From a virus: 64,000 nt of DNA. Position numbers and translations under genes: made by a program. The notes under the pieces were generated by a model. The model searched no databases and was not told the DNA's origin. It was given only the letters and a program-made list of their open reading frames with translations. Shown here piece by piece: positions 23,521-33,800 of the stretch. Every line of letters starts with the position of its first letter. Within the stretch, counting starts at the first letter, position 1. Where the stretch lies: positions 1 through 64,000 of the IMG/VR virus record IMGVR_UViG_3300022699_000224, one strand, 5' to 3'.

Positions 23521-25735
23521 AAAAGATTTAAATGATAAATTATCTCAACTAGAAAAAAATTTTGGATTAAAAAGAGCTTCCTCTCAAAAAAATGTAGAAT
23601 TTATTAGGACTGGTATATATTCGTTAGATTATGTATTAGATGGAGGTTTACAATTAGTAGAAGGAGGTCATAAAATAGAATTTTATGGCAAAGAAAGTTC
23701 TGGTAAGACTACTTTTGCTCAAAAGGTGGTAGCTAAATATCAAAAATTAGATAAAGTATGCGTATGGGTAGTTTCAGAGAGTTTTCATAAAGATTGGGCT
23801 AAAAAATTAGGAGTAAATACTGATAAATTATTATTATCTTATCCTGATTCTGTTGAAGATGCTACAGAAACTATTTTAAAGATAGTGCCAGAAGTAGATT
23901 TAATTGTAGTAGATAGTGTTGCAAGTTTGATTCCTGAAGTTGAAATAGAAAAATCAATGCATGAACAAACTAGAGGAGTTCAAGCTAAGGCTTATTCTCA
24001 ATTTTGTCGTAAATTATATAAAAAAATACTTAATCAAAAAGTTTCGTTAATTTTTATTAATCAATTAAGAGAAAAGATGGGAGTGCTTTATGGCAATCCA
24101 GAAATTACTCCTTGTGGTAGAGCATTAAAACATATGTATGATTGTTTAGGAGCAGATACTATAATTTATAACGGTAAAAAATTTATACCTTTAAAATATT
24201 TAAAAAGTAAAGTAACAAGTTATAATTTTAAGCATAAAAAATTCCAAAATAATAAATTATTACAAAAAAAAGCACAAAAATTTAAAAATTATTTAGAATT
24301 AGATTTAGGTATAACAAGAATAGATGCTTCGGAAAATCATAAATTTTATAATATTTCTTCTGATGGAACTTTACAGTTAAAAAGAGTTAAAAATCTCAAG
24401 AAAGGAGATATGCTATTATTATCGAAAGGGAAAAATTTTAAAATTAAAAATCCTTCATTTACTGACAATAAATTTGTAAGATTATTAGGATATTATGTTG
24501 GAGATGGATATAAAATAAATAAAGAAAATCATATAATTATAGCGGATAAAAATAGAAATTTCTTAAAATATTATCAAGATTTACTTAAAGAAAAGAGCTT
24601 TAAAATTAATAAATCAAGAAACACTAATTTATTACACATTAAAACAAAATTTAGTAATCATTTATTTGAGACTATTAGACAATATAAATTAGATGTAAAA
24701 GCTTCCAAAAAAAAGTTACCCTTTCTTTTTTATAATTTTTCAGATAACTGTCTTAAAGATTTTATAGCGGGATTTTATGATGCAGAGGGAAATGATAATA
24801 CAAATTTACCTACATTTCATTCCTCATCCGAGAAATTGTTAAGAAATATTCAATTTATGCTTTGGAGATTAGGAATAAGGTCAAATATTAATAAAAGAAA
24901 ATCGCAATCTTTAAAAAAATTACGAAATGATAAAAAATACTATACAATGTATGCTTTGTATGTATCTGATTCAAAAAGTATTATTAAATTTAAACGAGTT
25001 ATACCCACATTGAAAAATATTAAACTACCAAAATATAATTCAAAAATGCAATATAATTTTGTAGAATTAATAAAGGAATATCATAATATATTATTAAAAC
25101 GAAAGGAAATATCAAGATATTTGGGAAGAAATAATTCATTACAGCATTTAATTAAACAAAAGACTATTTCTTTAGATAGATTAAAAAATATCTATAGTAA
25201 GACTAAAAATTTAAGTTTTTTAAATGAACAAAACACAAAATATGAGAGAATATTAAAATTAAAACAAAATTTCGATTTTGTAAAAATAAAAAAAATCACT
25301 AAAAAAGCAACAAATTTTAAATATTTAGGCTTTAAAAAGAAATTAATAGATATTCAAGTTGAAAATGATGAAAATTTTATAGCAAACGGTATATTGTCTC
25401 ATAACTCAAGAATTGAATTTAGAACTAAAAAACCTATTGAAGTTGGCACTAAAAATAAAAAAGAAAGAATTGGAACGGAAATTCATTTATATGCTAAAAA
25501 AAATAAATTAGGAAAACCTCAAAGAAAAATTATAACCGATTTTTATTTTGATGGAACTATTGATAATGCTAAATCGTTATTACATGCAGGAATTAAATAT
25601 GACGTTATAGATTTTAGTGGAAAAACATATAAATTTGAAGATGTTAAAGCGGTTGGTAAAGTTAATTTTATTGAAGCAATGACTGAAAAAGAATGGAAAA
25701 AAGTGGAAAAAGAAATATGGCGAAGAATAAAATAG
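23513..25735 (+). CDS. recA: RecA/UvsX-type recombinase interrupted by an intein
   Basis: A 740-residue precursor. Walker A is GKESSGKTT (59-67). VVDSVASLIP is Walker B, and INQLREKMGVLYGNPEITPCG is the L2 region with the RecA-type QLR. The intein fills residues 211-631, so the mature recombinase is 319 residues, short but normal for phage RecA. The C-terminal extein has IEFRTKKPIEVG and a basic end. It would drive strand exchange together with RuvB, RuvC and the Mre11/Rad50 pair. Confidence 0.9.
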   Translation: MSKKDLNDKLSQLEKNFGLKRASSQKNVEFIRTGIYSLDYVLDGGLQLVEGGHKIEFYGKESSGKTTFAQKVVAKYQKLDKVCVWVVSESFHKDWAKKLGVNTDKLLLSYPDSVEDATETILKIVPEVDLIVVDSVASLIPEVEIEKSMHEQTRGVQAKAYSQFCRKLYKKILNQKVSLIFINQLREKMGVLYGNPEITPCGRALKHMYDCLGADTIIYNGKKFIPLKYLKSKVTSYNFKHKKFQNNKLLQKKAQKFKNYLELDLGITRIDASENHKFYNISSDGTLQLKRVKNLKKGDMLLLSKGKNFKIKNPSFTDNKFVRLLGYYVGDGYKINKENHIIIADKNRNFLKYYQDLLKEKSFKINKSRNTNLLHIKTKFSNHLFETIRQYKLDVKASKKKLPFLFYNFSDNCLKDFIAGFYDAEGNDNTNLPTFHSSSEKLLRNIQFMLWRLGIRSNINKRKSQSLKKLRNDKKYYTMYALYVSDSKSIIKFKRVIPTLKNIKLPKYNSKMQYNFVELIKEYHNILLKRKEISRYLGRNNSLQHLIKQKTISLDRLKNIYSKTKNLSFLNEQNTKYERILKLKQNFDFVKIKKITKKATNFKYLGFKKKLIDIQVENDENFIANGILSHNSRIEFRTKKPIEVGTKNKKERIGTEIHLYAKKNKLGKPQRKIITDFYFDGTIDNAKSLLHAGIKYDVIDFSGKTYKFEDVKAVGKVNFIEAMTEKEWKKVEKEIWRRIK
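24143..25405 (+). mobile_element. Intein with LAGLIDADG homing endonuclease in RecA
   Basis: 421 residues from C211 to N631, followed by Ser +1. It starts CLGADTIIYNGKKFIPL. Block B is near ENHKFY, the endonuclease motifs are LLGYYVGDGYK and FIAGFYDAEGN, and block F/G is LIDIQVENDENFIANGILSHN, with the canonical HN-S junction (the last residues are SHN). It is inserted after the L2 region of RecA. Confidence 0.9.
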
Positions 25736-26016
25736 AAAGAAAATTAATTTGCGAATGCGGATATGTAGTTAATAATAAGAAAGAATATTTTAATCATTTA
25801 GAAAAATGCGGATTAAAACTAAATAGGAAATTAAAGGACAAAGAGGAAAAGAATAAAATGAGAATTACAATAGAATCGTTAGATAATAAAAGAAAAGCGA
25901 TTATTGAAACTCATGAATATATAGATATTTATGAAATAGCAGAGGAGTTACGAGGTTTATTAATTGCTTGGGGTTATCATTCTAATACTGTTAAAGAAAT
26001 ATTACCAGAGGAATAA
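25717..26016 (+). CDS. Zinc-knuckle protein with conserved C-terminal segment
   Basis: 99 residues from ATG 25717; an ATG at 25693 inside recA is less likely. CECGYVV...HLEKCG is a C2HC-type knuckle. The second half, from MRITIESLD onward with LRGLLIAWGYH and a VKEILPEE end, looks like a separate small phage family that can stand alone, so this may be a fusion or contain an internal start at 25858. Function unknown. Confidence 0.5.
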   Translation: MAKNKIERKLICECGYVVNNKKEYFNHLEKCGLKLNRKLKDKEEKNKMRITIESLDNKRKAIIETHEYIDIYEIAEELRGLLIAWGYHSNTVKEILPEE

Positions 26017-26017
26017 T

Positions 26018-26929
26018 ATGCAATCTCTTCCAAAATATACAAAAATATTAACTCTTGGGTCAGCTTATACCCAAAATGCTTTAAAAGGAGAAATTATTAT
26101 ACAAGAAAAAGTTGATGGTAGTCAATTTCGTTTTGGAATAAATAAGAATAAAGAATTAGTTATAGGAACTCATAGAACTATAGTAACTTGTCCAGAAGAA
26201 AATAAAATGTTTGCAAAAGGTATTAAATATGTGCAAAGCATTGAAAAAATTTTAAAATCATTTCCAGTAAATACATATTTTTTTGGCGAATATTTAAAAA
26301 CATCTAAACATAATATATTAGAATATGATAGAATTCCTAATAATCATATCATATTATTTGATATTTTCTCCAACAATAAATGGATAACAAAAAGACAAGA
26401 ATTATTAAATTATGCTAATAAATTAAATTTAGAAATAGTGCCAGAATTATATAAAGGAATTATTAATTTAGAAAATTTAAAAAAGTTATTAAATACTTCA
26501 AGTTGTTTAGGAAAAGAATTAGTTGAGGGAATAGTAATTAAGAATTATAATCAAACTATATTATTAGGTGGTAAAGTATTTCCATTATTTACTAAATATG
26601 TAAGAGATAAATTTAAAGAAAGACATAATACTCAATGGAAGAAACAATCTAAAAAGAATTCAATAGAAAAGTTTATTCATAGTTTTAATACTAAAGCTAG
26701 ATGGAATAAAGCATTACAATACTTGAAAGAAAATAATCAATTAGAAAATAAACCTAGAGATATAGGAAAGCTAATTAAAAGAGTTAAAGATGATATTATA
26801 GAAGAAGAAACTGAAAATATTAAAGATTTTTTGTTTAAAAAATTCAGTTGTGATATTTTACGTAAATCTACTTATGGATTACCTGAATGGTATAAAAATA
26901 AGTTATTGGAAAATATAAAGGGAGAATAA
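26018..26929 (+). CDS. RNA ligase (Rnl2-like nucleotidyltransferase)
   Basis: 304 residues from ATG 26018, which has GAGGAAT before it; an upstream in-frame ATG at 25964 would overlap the previous gene. Motif I is IIIQEKVDGSQFRFG with the AMP-accepting K31. Downstream are TYFFGEYLKT (motif III region) and ELVEGIVIKNY (motif IV). This is the Rnl2/RNA-editing-ligase pattern. With the polynucleotide kinase at 29226 it forms an RNA break-repair pair of the kind T4 uses against tRNA cleavage. Confidence 0.85.
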   Translation: MQSLPKYTKILTLGSAYTQNALKGEIIIQEKVDGSQFRFGINKNKELVIGTHRTIVTCPEENKMFAKGIKYVQSIEKILKSFPVNTYFFGEYLKTSKHNILEYDRIPNNHIILFDIFSNNKWITKRQELLNYANKLNLEIVPELYKGIINLENLKKLLNTSSCLGKELVEGIVIKNYNQTILLGGKVFPLFTKYVRDKFKERHNTQWKKQSKKNSIEKFIHSFNTKARWNKALQYLKENNQLENKPRDIGKLIKRVKDDIIEEETENIKDFLFKKFSCDILRKSTYGLPEWYKNKLLENIKGE

Positions 26930-27652
26930 ATGTTAGGAATTATTATGTTATTAGGATTATTAATGTTGATTACGATAATTCATGAATTAGGGCATTTAGT
27001 AGTTGCAAAACTTAGTGGAGTAAAAGTAGAAATATTTAGTATAGGATTTGGATTAAAATTATTTGGATTTAAAATAGGAGAAACTGAATATAGAATATCA
27101 TTAATACCCTTTGGAGGATATTGCGAAATAAAAGAATATAGTAATTCTAATAAAGAAGAAAATAATACTTTATATAGTAAAAGATATTTAATAAAAGTAG
27201 CAATAGCATTAGCAGGGGTAATAGCTAATTTGCTAACTGCTTTTGGTATATTATTTATGGTATCTTATTTTATAAGTAAATCTTTTATTCTAGCTTTTGA
27301 ATATAGTATAAATTTTATATATGATATTATATTAGTAACTATAATAAGTTTAAAATTATTATTTACAGGAAAACTTGTATTTAAAGGATATTTATTAAAT
27401 ACAGTTAATATAATAGGACAATATAATAATATTATATATTGGCTATTATTTTTTGTTATTTTCAGTATTACAGTAGCAATATTTAATTTGATACCTTTTC
27501 CATCTTTGGATGGTTCATTGCCTTTTTTATCTAGTTTAGAAAAAATATTTGATAAGAAAAAAGCTATTAAAATAAATAATATTATATGTAAAATAGGATT
27601 TATTATTTTAATAATTTTAACTGTTCTATGCGTTATTATAGGAGTTTTATAA
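26930..27652 (+). CDS. Site-2 protease-like membrane metalloprotease (M50)
   Basis: A 240-residue protein. HELGH at 18-22 in a membrane helix is the zinc site, and NLIPFPSLDG (186-195) is the second conserved M50 motif with its aspartate at 194. At least four hydrophobic helices are present. Families of this type (RseP, SpoIVFB) cut transmembrane anti-sigma factors or signal peptides inside the membrane. No PDZ domain. It is rare in phages and could rewire host envelope-stress or sigma-factor control. Confidence 0.85.
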   Translation: MLGIIMLLGLLMLITIIHELGHLVVAKLSGVKVEIFSIGFGLKLFGFKIGETEYRISLIPFGGYCEIKEYSNSNKEENNTLYSKRYLIKVAIALAGVIANLLTAFGILFMVSYFISKSFILAFEYSINFIYDIILVTIISLKLLFTGKLVFKGYLLNTVNIIGQYNNIIYWLLFFVIFSITVAIFNLIPFPSLDGSLPFLSSLEKIFDKKKAIKINNIICKIGFIILIILTVLCVIIGVL

Positions 27653-27918
27653 TGAGTAAAAGAAAGAATAAATATATAAGAAAGTTAAGAAAATTAAATA
27701 AGTCATGGCAATTATTAAATAGAGGTTTAAGTTTAATTAAAAAGGTTTTTCCTAAAGATAAAGATATAGATTATTATTATTGGAAGATTGATAAATTAAG
27801 TAATAAATTGGTTATTCTAATAAGAAATAAATTAGAAAGTAAATATGTGAACGAAGAATGGAAAAAAATGGTCAAGAGATTAACAGATAATAAAGGTGAT
27901 AACAAATGGGAAGTATAA
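27652..27918 (+). CDS. Basic hypothetical protein
   Basis: 88 residues from ATG 27652, overlapping the protease stop; an earlier ATG at 27628 is inside that gene. Lysine- and arginine-rich, helical, no motif. Confidence 0.45.
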   Translation: MSKRKNKYIRKLRKLNKSWQLLNRGLSLIKKVFPKDKDIDYYYWKIDKLSNKLVILIRNKLESKYVNEEWKKMVKRLTDNKGDNKWEV

Positions 27919-28079
27919 GAGCATTTGAATGTCAAAAATGCGGAATATATATATCTTATAAACAAATAGGAACATTACAATATAATAAAGTATATATAAA
28001 GAAATGTTCTAAGTGTAATTATATAAATAAAGTGATTTTGAATAAATATAATGATGATAAAAATAAGGAGAAATCATGA
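27906..28079 (+). CDS. Small zinc-ribbon protein
   Basis: A 57-residue protein with CQKCGIYI and CSKCNYIN, a two-knuckle zinc ribbon. It overlaps both neighbours (ATGA at its end). Function unknown. Confidence 0.5.
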   Translation: MGSIRAFECQKCGIYISYKQIGTLQYNKVYIKKCSKCNYINKVILNKYNDDKNKEKS

Positions 28080-28525
28080 GAGTAAGAGAATTAGAAAAAT
28101 TATTTAAATCTGAAGATACTTTAGAAGAAGTATTAGATAAATGTAAAGAAGATTTTGAATTAATAGATTATAATGCTAATACAGTATTAAAAATGAATTT
28201 ATCATCTAATCCTGAAGAAGTTAAAAAAACATTAAATGAATTGTCAGGAGCTTCTATGAATTTAAGACCTATTTTGGCTATAGCCAAAACTATTAAAAAG
28301 AATAAAGAATTAGTTAAATATCATAATTTAAAGACTGATATAGTAAATAATGGAAAAAAATTTGTATCTGCTTCCGTAGAAAGAGAGGCAAGTGCTTATG
28401 TTAAATCTTATAGAAGAGTTAGAAATATTATAGAAGCATATGTGGAAAGTGCTGATAAAGGTATAAGTTCTTTACAAAGTATATTAAAGGAATTAATTAC
28501 TGAAAAAAATAGTGAAAAGGAATAA
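28076..28525 (+). CDS. Conserved helical phage protein
   Basis: A 149-residue, helical protein. The stretch SASVEREASAYVKSYRRVRNI followed by EAYVESADKGISSLQS resembles an uncharacterised phage family often found near recombination genes. No catalytic motif. Coupled by overlap to the preceding zinc protein. Confidence 0.55.
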   Translation: MRVRELEKLFKSEDTLEEVLDKCKEDFELIDYNANTVLKMNLSSNPEEVKKTLNELSGASMNLRPILAIAKTIKKNKELVKYHNLKTDIVNNGKKFVSASVEREASAYVKSYRRVRNIIEAYVESADKGISSLQSILKELITEKNSEKE

Positions 28526-28544
28526 TAATTGATAGAGGTAACAA

Positions 28545-28946
28545 ATGGATAATTCTAATATTTTTAAAATTTGGGGAGAACGTAGAAGATTATTATTAAC
28601 GGATAAATCTGAAATAGATTTATTATATTTAAAAAAAGATTGTTTTTGTTCTACACATAGACATGATAAAAAAATTAATAGATTTGTAGTTGTAGACGGA
28701 AGAGTAAAAATAGAAACTGAATTTGGTAGTAAAATACTATATAAAAATGATACATGGGAAGTTAATCCTAAAACTATACATAGATTTATTGCTTTAAAAA
28801 ATAGTATTATGATAGAATTGGCATACGTTAATAAAGGTAAAATAAATCCTAAAGATATTAAGAGATTTTATCAAGGTGGTAAAATTATTAATAATGAATA
28901 TATTAGTGAAAATGAACTTAGAAAAAAAGGATTATTAGAATTATGA
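28545..28946 (+). CDS. Cupin-domain protein
   Basis: A 133-residue single cupin barrel. THRHDKKINRF (about 37-47) is cupin motif 1, and NPKTIHRFIAL (about 77-87) is motif 2 with its histidine. WGERRRLLL at the start resembles the mannose-6-phosphate isomerase type II C-terminal cupin. That could link it to sugar-nucleotide supply for the later glycan genes, but small cupins have many roles. Confidence 0.65.
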   Translation: MDNSNIFKIWGERRRLLLTDKSEIDLLYLKKDCFCSTHRHDKKINRFVVVDGRVKIETEFGSKILYKNDTWEVNPKTIHRFIALKNSIMIELAYVNKGKINPKDIKRFYQGGKIINNEYISENELRKKGLLEL

Positions 28947-29224
28947 AAACTTTAGCGTTATATGAGAATATTAAAAAATTCAAACTTAATATTACATCTG
29001 CGGATTTACAGTCATTTAATACTTGTGAAAAGTTAGCTGATTATATTTATAATAAAGTAATAGATAAAGAAAATATAGATGATATTTTAAATCGTGTTAT
29101 TATAAAACAAATTAAAATTGAACCTAATCAAGATAAAATGAGTTCTATTTATATAATATATTATTTATTAGAAGAGATACTAGATGCTAAAGAGTGTTAT
29201 GAACGATTAAAAATAGGATTATAA
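28943..29224 (+). CDS. Hypothetical protein
   Basis: A 93-residue, mostly helical acidic protein overlapping the cupin by 4 bases. No motif recognised. Confidence 0.5.
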   Translation: MKTLALYENIKKFKLNITSADLQSFNTCEKLADYIYNKVIDKENIDDILNRVIIKQIKIEPNQDKMSSIYIIYYLLEEILDAKECYERLKIGL

Positions 29225-29225
29225 T

Positions 29226-29714
29226 ATGGATTCTAGACATCTTATTATTTTAGTTGGAAATATAGGAACAGGTAAAACTACACTAGTTAAAAAATATCAA
29301 AAAAAGGGATATGTAGTTATTGCTAGAGACCAATTACGATATACTATAGGTAATGGAGAATATATTTTTAATCATAATTATGAACCTATTATTTGGGATT
29401 CCGAATTATATATGTTTGAAAGATTTATAGAATTAGGCGTTGATGTTATAATTGATGAAGTAGGATTAAATAAAAAAATGAGAAATAGATATATTTCTAA
29501 AGCAAAATATTACAATTATTTTATAACTGTTATAGTATTTCCAAAATTAACTATGAAAGAATCTGTTGATAGAAGATTAAATAATCCACATGGACAACCT
29601 GATAGAAATTTATGGGAAAGAGTATGGAAAAATTTTGATGAAATATATGAAGAACCTACTAAAGATGAAGGTATTGATGAAATTATAAGGTTAAAAAGGG
29701 AGGATGTTATATGA
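29226..29714 (+). CDS. Polynucleotide kinase-like P-loop kinase
   Basis: A 162-residue protein. P-loop GNIGTGKTT at 11-19; VIARDQLRYTIG matches the acceptor-binding D-x-x-R of T4 Pnk kinase-type domains; DVIIDEVGL and a lid region with RRLNNPHG follow. No phosphatase domain is fused. It likely phosphorylates 5'-OH RNA ends, partnering the RNA ligase at 26018. A zeta-toxin-like or small-molecule kinase is the alternative. Confidence 0.75.
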   Translation: MDSRHLIILVGNIGTGKTTLVKKYQKKGYVVIARDQLRYTIGNGEYIFNHNYEPIIWDSELYMFERFIELGVDVIIDEVGLNKKMRNRYISKAKYYNYFITVIVFPKLTMKESVDRRLNNPHGQPDRNLWERVWKNFDEIYEEPTKDEGIDEIIRLKREDVI

Positions 29715-29926
29715 GTATGCATAAATCTTTAAAAATTAAAAAGTTTAATAAAAAGAAAAAAAGAAATGTTAGAAAAAAACATGAAAGATTTTTAAAATAT
29801 ATGGAAAATGTGGGTAAAAAGAAAGCATATAAAAACGTATTTAATCTTCCTAAAGAGAAAGTTATTAAGTTTAAAGTTAAGAAAAAAGAAGAAAAAGATA
29901 CAGAAGAAACTGATAATATTGTTTGA
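29711..29926 (+). CDS. Very basic hypothetical protein
   Basis: A 71-residue lysine-rich protein starting within the kinase stop (ATGA). It is likely nucleic-acid binding by charge alone. Confidence 0.45.
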   Translation: MSMHKSLKIKKFNKKKKRNVRKKHERFLKYMENVGKKKAYKNVFNLPKEKVIKFKVKKKEEKDTEETDNIV

Positions 29927-29949
29927 TTTAATAAAAAAGGAATAGTTAT

Positions 29950-30609
29950 ATGTATTTAATAAAAAGAGTTTTAGAATGGAATAAAGATAATAATGGTTGG
30001 AGTATTTGTCCTAATGATAATTCTATTAAAATTAAAATAGGCGATGAAGTAAATGTTAGCCCACGTGCTGTAATAGATAAAGAAGCTATAATTGGAAACA
30101 GAGTTATAATTGGAGATGATACAGAAATAGGCGATACTACATATATAGATGATGATGTTGAAATTGGTAATAATGTTGATATTGGCTCTGATGTAATAAT
30201 TAGCAGTCATACTAAAATTGGTAATCAAGTTATAATTGGTAGTATGACTCAAATGGGTTTTTATACTAAAATTGGCAATCAAGTTACCATAGGCAAATGC
30301 ACAGGATTAGGATTAGGAACTACTATAGGCGATGGAACTAAAATAAGCAGTGGGGTAAATCTATATGCAGGAATTGAAATTGGAGATAATGCTAAGATTT
30401 TAAAAACTCCTTTACAAATTCAAGGTTCTAAAGATTTGGTTATATATGCTGAAGATTTAATTCAGATAGGTATGGATAGTAATAATAGAATGAGTATAAA
30501 AGAATGGGAAGAAAAAGCAGATAATATATTAAAAAAATGTAATTATACTTCAAAACAGATAAAAGAATATAAACAATATTTAAATTTTATAAAAGGATTT
30601 AATAAGTAA
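29950..30609 (+). CDS. Left-handed beta-helix (hexapeptide) protein, diverged repeats
   Basis: A 219-residue protein. Residues 29-150 form many hexapeptide turns (IGNRVI, IGDDTE, IGNNVD, IGNQVT) that have diverged in sequence, unlike the near-identical arrays at 76 and 3440. The C-terminal part (LQIQGSK, SIKEWEEKA, KEYKQYL) matches that of the protein at 1-483, so these are paralogues with one shared head domain. N-terminal WNKDNNGWSICP is unique. No acyl-CoA or active-site histidine pattern is evident. Confidence 0.75.
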   Translation: MYLIKRVLEWNKDNNGWSICPNDNSIKIKIGDEVNVSPRAVIDKEAIIGNRVIIGDDTEIGDTTYIDDDVEIGNNVDIGSDVIISSHTKIGNQVIIGSMTQMGFYTKIGNQVTIGKCTGLGLGTTIGDGTKISSGVNLYAGIEIGDNAKILKTPLQIQGSKDLVIYAEDLIQIGMDSNNRMSIKEWEEKADNILKKCNYTSKQIKEYKQYLNFIKGFNK

Positions 30610-30625
30610 AATAGGAGGTATATTT

Positions 30626-30823
30626 ATGGGTGATGTTATTAGAGCAACTGCAATAAATTATTTAAACTTTTTTAAAAAAGCATATAAGAAATATAAAGCA
30701 ACTGATAAGGATACTCGTATGAAAACCGCTTTAAATAGGATAGAGAAATTTATTAAAAAACAACCTACAATAGAAAATTTTATGCGAGAAGAAATAAAGA
30801 AAATTAAAAATGAAATTAATTAA
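30626..30823 (+). CDS. Small hypothetical protein before polB
   Basis: A 65-residue basic helical protein with AGGAGG before the ATG. It overlaps the polymerase start by 14 bases, suggesting coupled translation. Unknown. Confidence 0.5.
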   Translation: MGDVIRATAINYLNFFKKAYKKYKATDKDTRMKTALNRIEKFIKKQPTIENFMREEIKKIKNEIN

Positions 30824-33800
30824 TATACATAGTAATGGAAGAACTATATATTTATTTTGGAGAGATAACGAAAATAAATTACATGTAAAACGTAAAAAAG
30901 ATTTTTTTCCTTATTATTATGAAATATCTCCAAATGAAGAAGGGAAATATAAAGGATATGATAATTCTCCATTGAAAAAAATATATGTATCTAAACCAAA
31001 CGAAGTCAGAAAATTAAGAAGCTCTAACGCATATGAGGCAGATATAATATTTACTAAACGATTCTTAATAGATAAAATAGATAAAATAGAGCCTTGTCCT
31101 ATAAAAATTGCTTATATAGATATAGAAGTTAAAGCTCCTGAATTTCCTAATCCTGATAACGCACAATATCCAGTTTCATGTATTAGCGTCGGTAACTCTT
31201 TTAAAAAAGAAATTAAAACTTTTTGGATAAAAAATTTTGATACTGAATTTGATTTAATAGAAACATTTATAAAATATATGAGAAAAGAAAAGTATGACCT
31301 TTTTTGTAGTTGGCATGTAGATTTTGATTATAATTATTTATATAATCGTTATCCTGATTTTGCAAAAAAACTTAGTCCAATAAATGAAACTAGATATGGT
31401 AACGATAAAGTCTTATATCCTGCTGGAATATCTATTATAGATTATTTAAGCTGGTTTAAAGCATTTACAAGAAATAAATATAGAGTATATAGTTTAGACG
31501 CAGTTGCTCAAAAAGATTTACAAGAAAAAACATGGGGTAATACTGATTTTGATTCTTTAAATGATGAAATTAAAAAAAAGAATATTAATGATGTTAAAAG
31601 AATGATTAAATTGGAAAATAAATATAATATAGTTTCATTATTTGATGAAATTCGTAGATTTTCTAAAGTAGAATGGGAAGATTTAGGAACTTATAATTCT
31701 AGAGTTATAGATATGTTAGTATTACAAGAAGCAAAAAATCAAAAAATAGTTTTACCTATGAAACCAAGAGATAAGATAAAAGAAGAATTCGAAGGAGCAT
31801 ATAGAGATACTTATGAAACAGGTAGATTTTTTAATGTAGGCAAATATGATTTAAGCGGTGCTTATATGTATGCTATTATAGATTTAGCTTTAGATTCTGC
31901 TAATATTAAAGAAAATTCTAATAATAATACTATACCTGTTAATATTACAGATAGAAAAACTCATAAAATTTTGAATACGTATAATGTAGAACAAAATAAA
32001 AACGGTATATTACCATTAGTAGCAAAAAAATTAATTGATGAAAAGAATAAATTAAAAAAAGAACGAGCTTTATTAGACCCTAATTCAGAAGAATATAAAA
32101 TATTAGATAAACGATATGATGCTTTAAAGGTTATAGTGCTTAGTTGTTGGGGAGTTATAGGTAATCAGTATTTCAGATTATTTGATTCTAGAGTAGCAGG
32201 GATGATTACTTCTGTAGTTAGAAGTCTTATTTGGTATGTAGATGATAAATTGAAAGAATTAGGATATAAAGTCTTATATGTTGATACAGATGGGTTAATA
32301 ATAGATGATAAAGGGGAAACTATTACAGATTTATTAAATGATTTAATAACTAAATGGGCTAAAGAAAAATTTAATAAAAAGGTATCTATAAGATTTGATT
32401 GTGAAGGACATTTTGAGAAATTATATATTGCTACTAAATGCAGATATAAAGGTTATTTAAAAACAGATACAGGTATTAAAGAAGAAACTAAAGGATTAGA
32501 AATTAAAAGAAAGGACTCAACTAAGTATATACAGAAATTTCAGGATAAATTGATTGATAAAATTTTAAATAAAGAATCAGAAGAAATAGTTATTAAATGG
32601 ATTAATAACAAAATTAATAATTTTAAAAATAATAAATTAACTGATATTGCATTTCCTTGTAAATTATCTAGGAAACCTAATGATTATAAAAATATTCCTA
32701 TATTTTTAAGAGCATTAAATAATACTGAAAATTTTAATAAAAAAGTAGGGGAATTATATTATTATATTTATGTTAAGCCTAATAAAGAGAGAAAACGTAA
32801 AACAATTATAAAAGTAAAAGAAAAAGAAAATATAATATTAAATAAAGATTTATCTAGAAAGGAAGGTATAGTATACGCAAGAAAAACTTATGAGAATTCT
32901 AATTTGAAAACATCAGATATAAGTGTATTACATAAAAGAGAAAAAGCTAAAGATGTAGTAGCATTTGATAAAGATAACTATGACCATATAAATAAAGAAG
33001 ATATTGATTGGAAAAAAATGATTGATAGAAATATAATGATGAAAATAGATTCTATATTTAAATCTATGAAATGGGATATAAAAAAATTAAATTTTGCGGA
33101 GGAAGTGTCGAAAGAGACACATCGAAATACCATTTCGAAAAGTAAGGTGCAAGTCCTTAACTCCGCTCCAAAATCTAATAATAAAAAATATCCTAATGAT
33201 TATCCAATAGAAAAAGGTAAAACTTTATCTAAAGAAGAATTAAAAAAATTAAATTTAAAGTGTAAACCAAAAATAAAAAATAGAGATAAAATAGAAGAAT
33301 TTTTAAAAATAAATAATAATAAACAAATAAAAGCATTAAAAAATAATTTTAATCCTGAACCTTATATAGAAGAATATAATTTAGATTTTCAATGGGTTAG
33401 TTTCATTAATACTATTAGTTCTACTATGTTTAAAAATAGACCTGGAAGAAGTATTAAATTATTAGTAAAAGATAAAAATTATGATTTTATATATGGAATT
33501 ATTTCTTTAAGTAGTCCTATGATTAATAAAAAAATTAATAAATACTTTAAAGATAATAATAAAATGCCTAAAGTAGATTTTAATTTTATAAATAGACATA
33601 TTATAGATATAAATGTATGTGTAGGAACAGGAATATTAACTAAATATTTAACAGGTAAATTGTTAACATATATTGCATTATCCGAAGAAATTAAAAATAT
33701 GTGGGATAAAAAATATAATACTGATATAAAATATATAATGACTACTTCTATTTATGGAAAATCATCTATTTATAATAGAATTAAATCATTTAAATTTTTA

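Noticed and set aside
29971-30282. Minus-strand ORF opposite the beta-helix gene
   Set aside because: It is an antisense shadow created by the regular hexapeptide codons.
33096-33170. Standard tRNA gene (nominal Gly, anticodon ACC)
   Set aside because: The D-loop has no GG, the seventh acceptor pair is G-A, and it lies in a coding frame. It is reported as a tRNA-like element instead.
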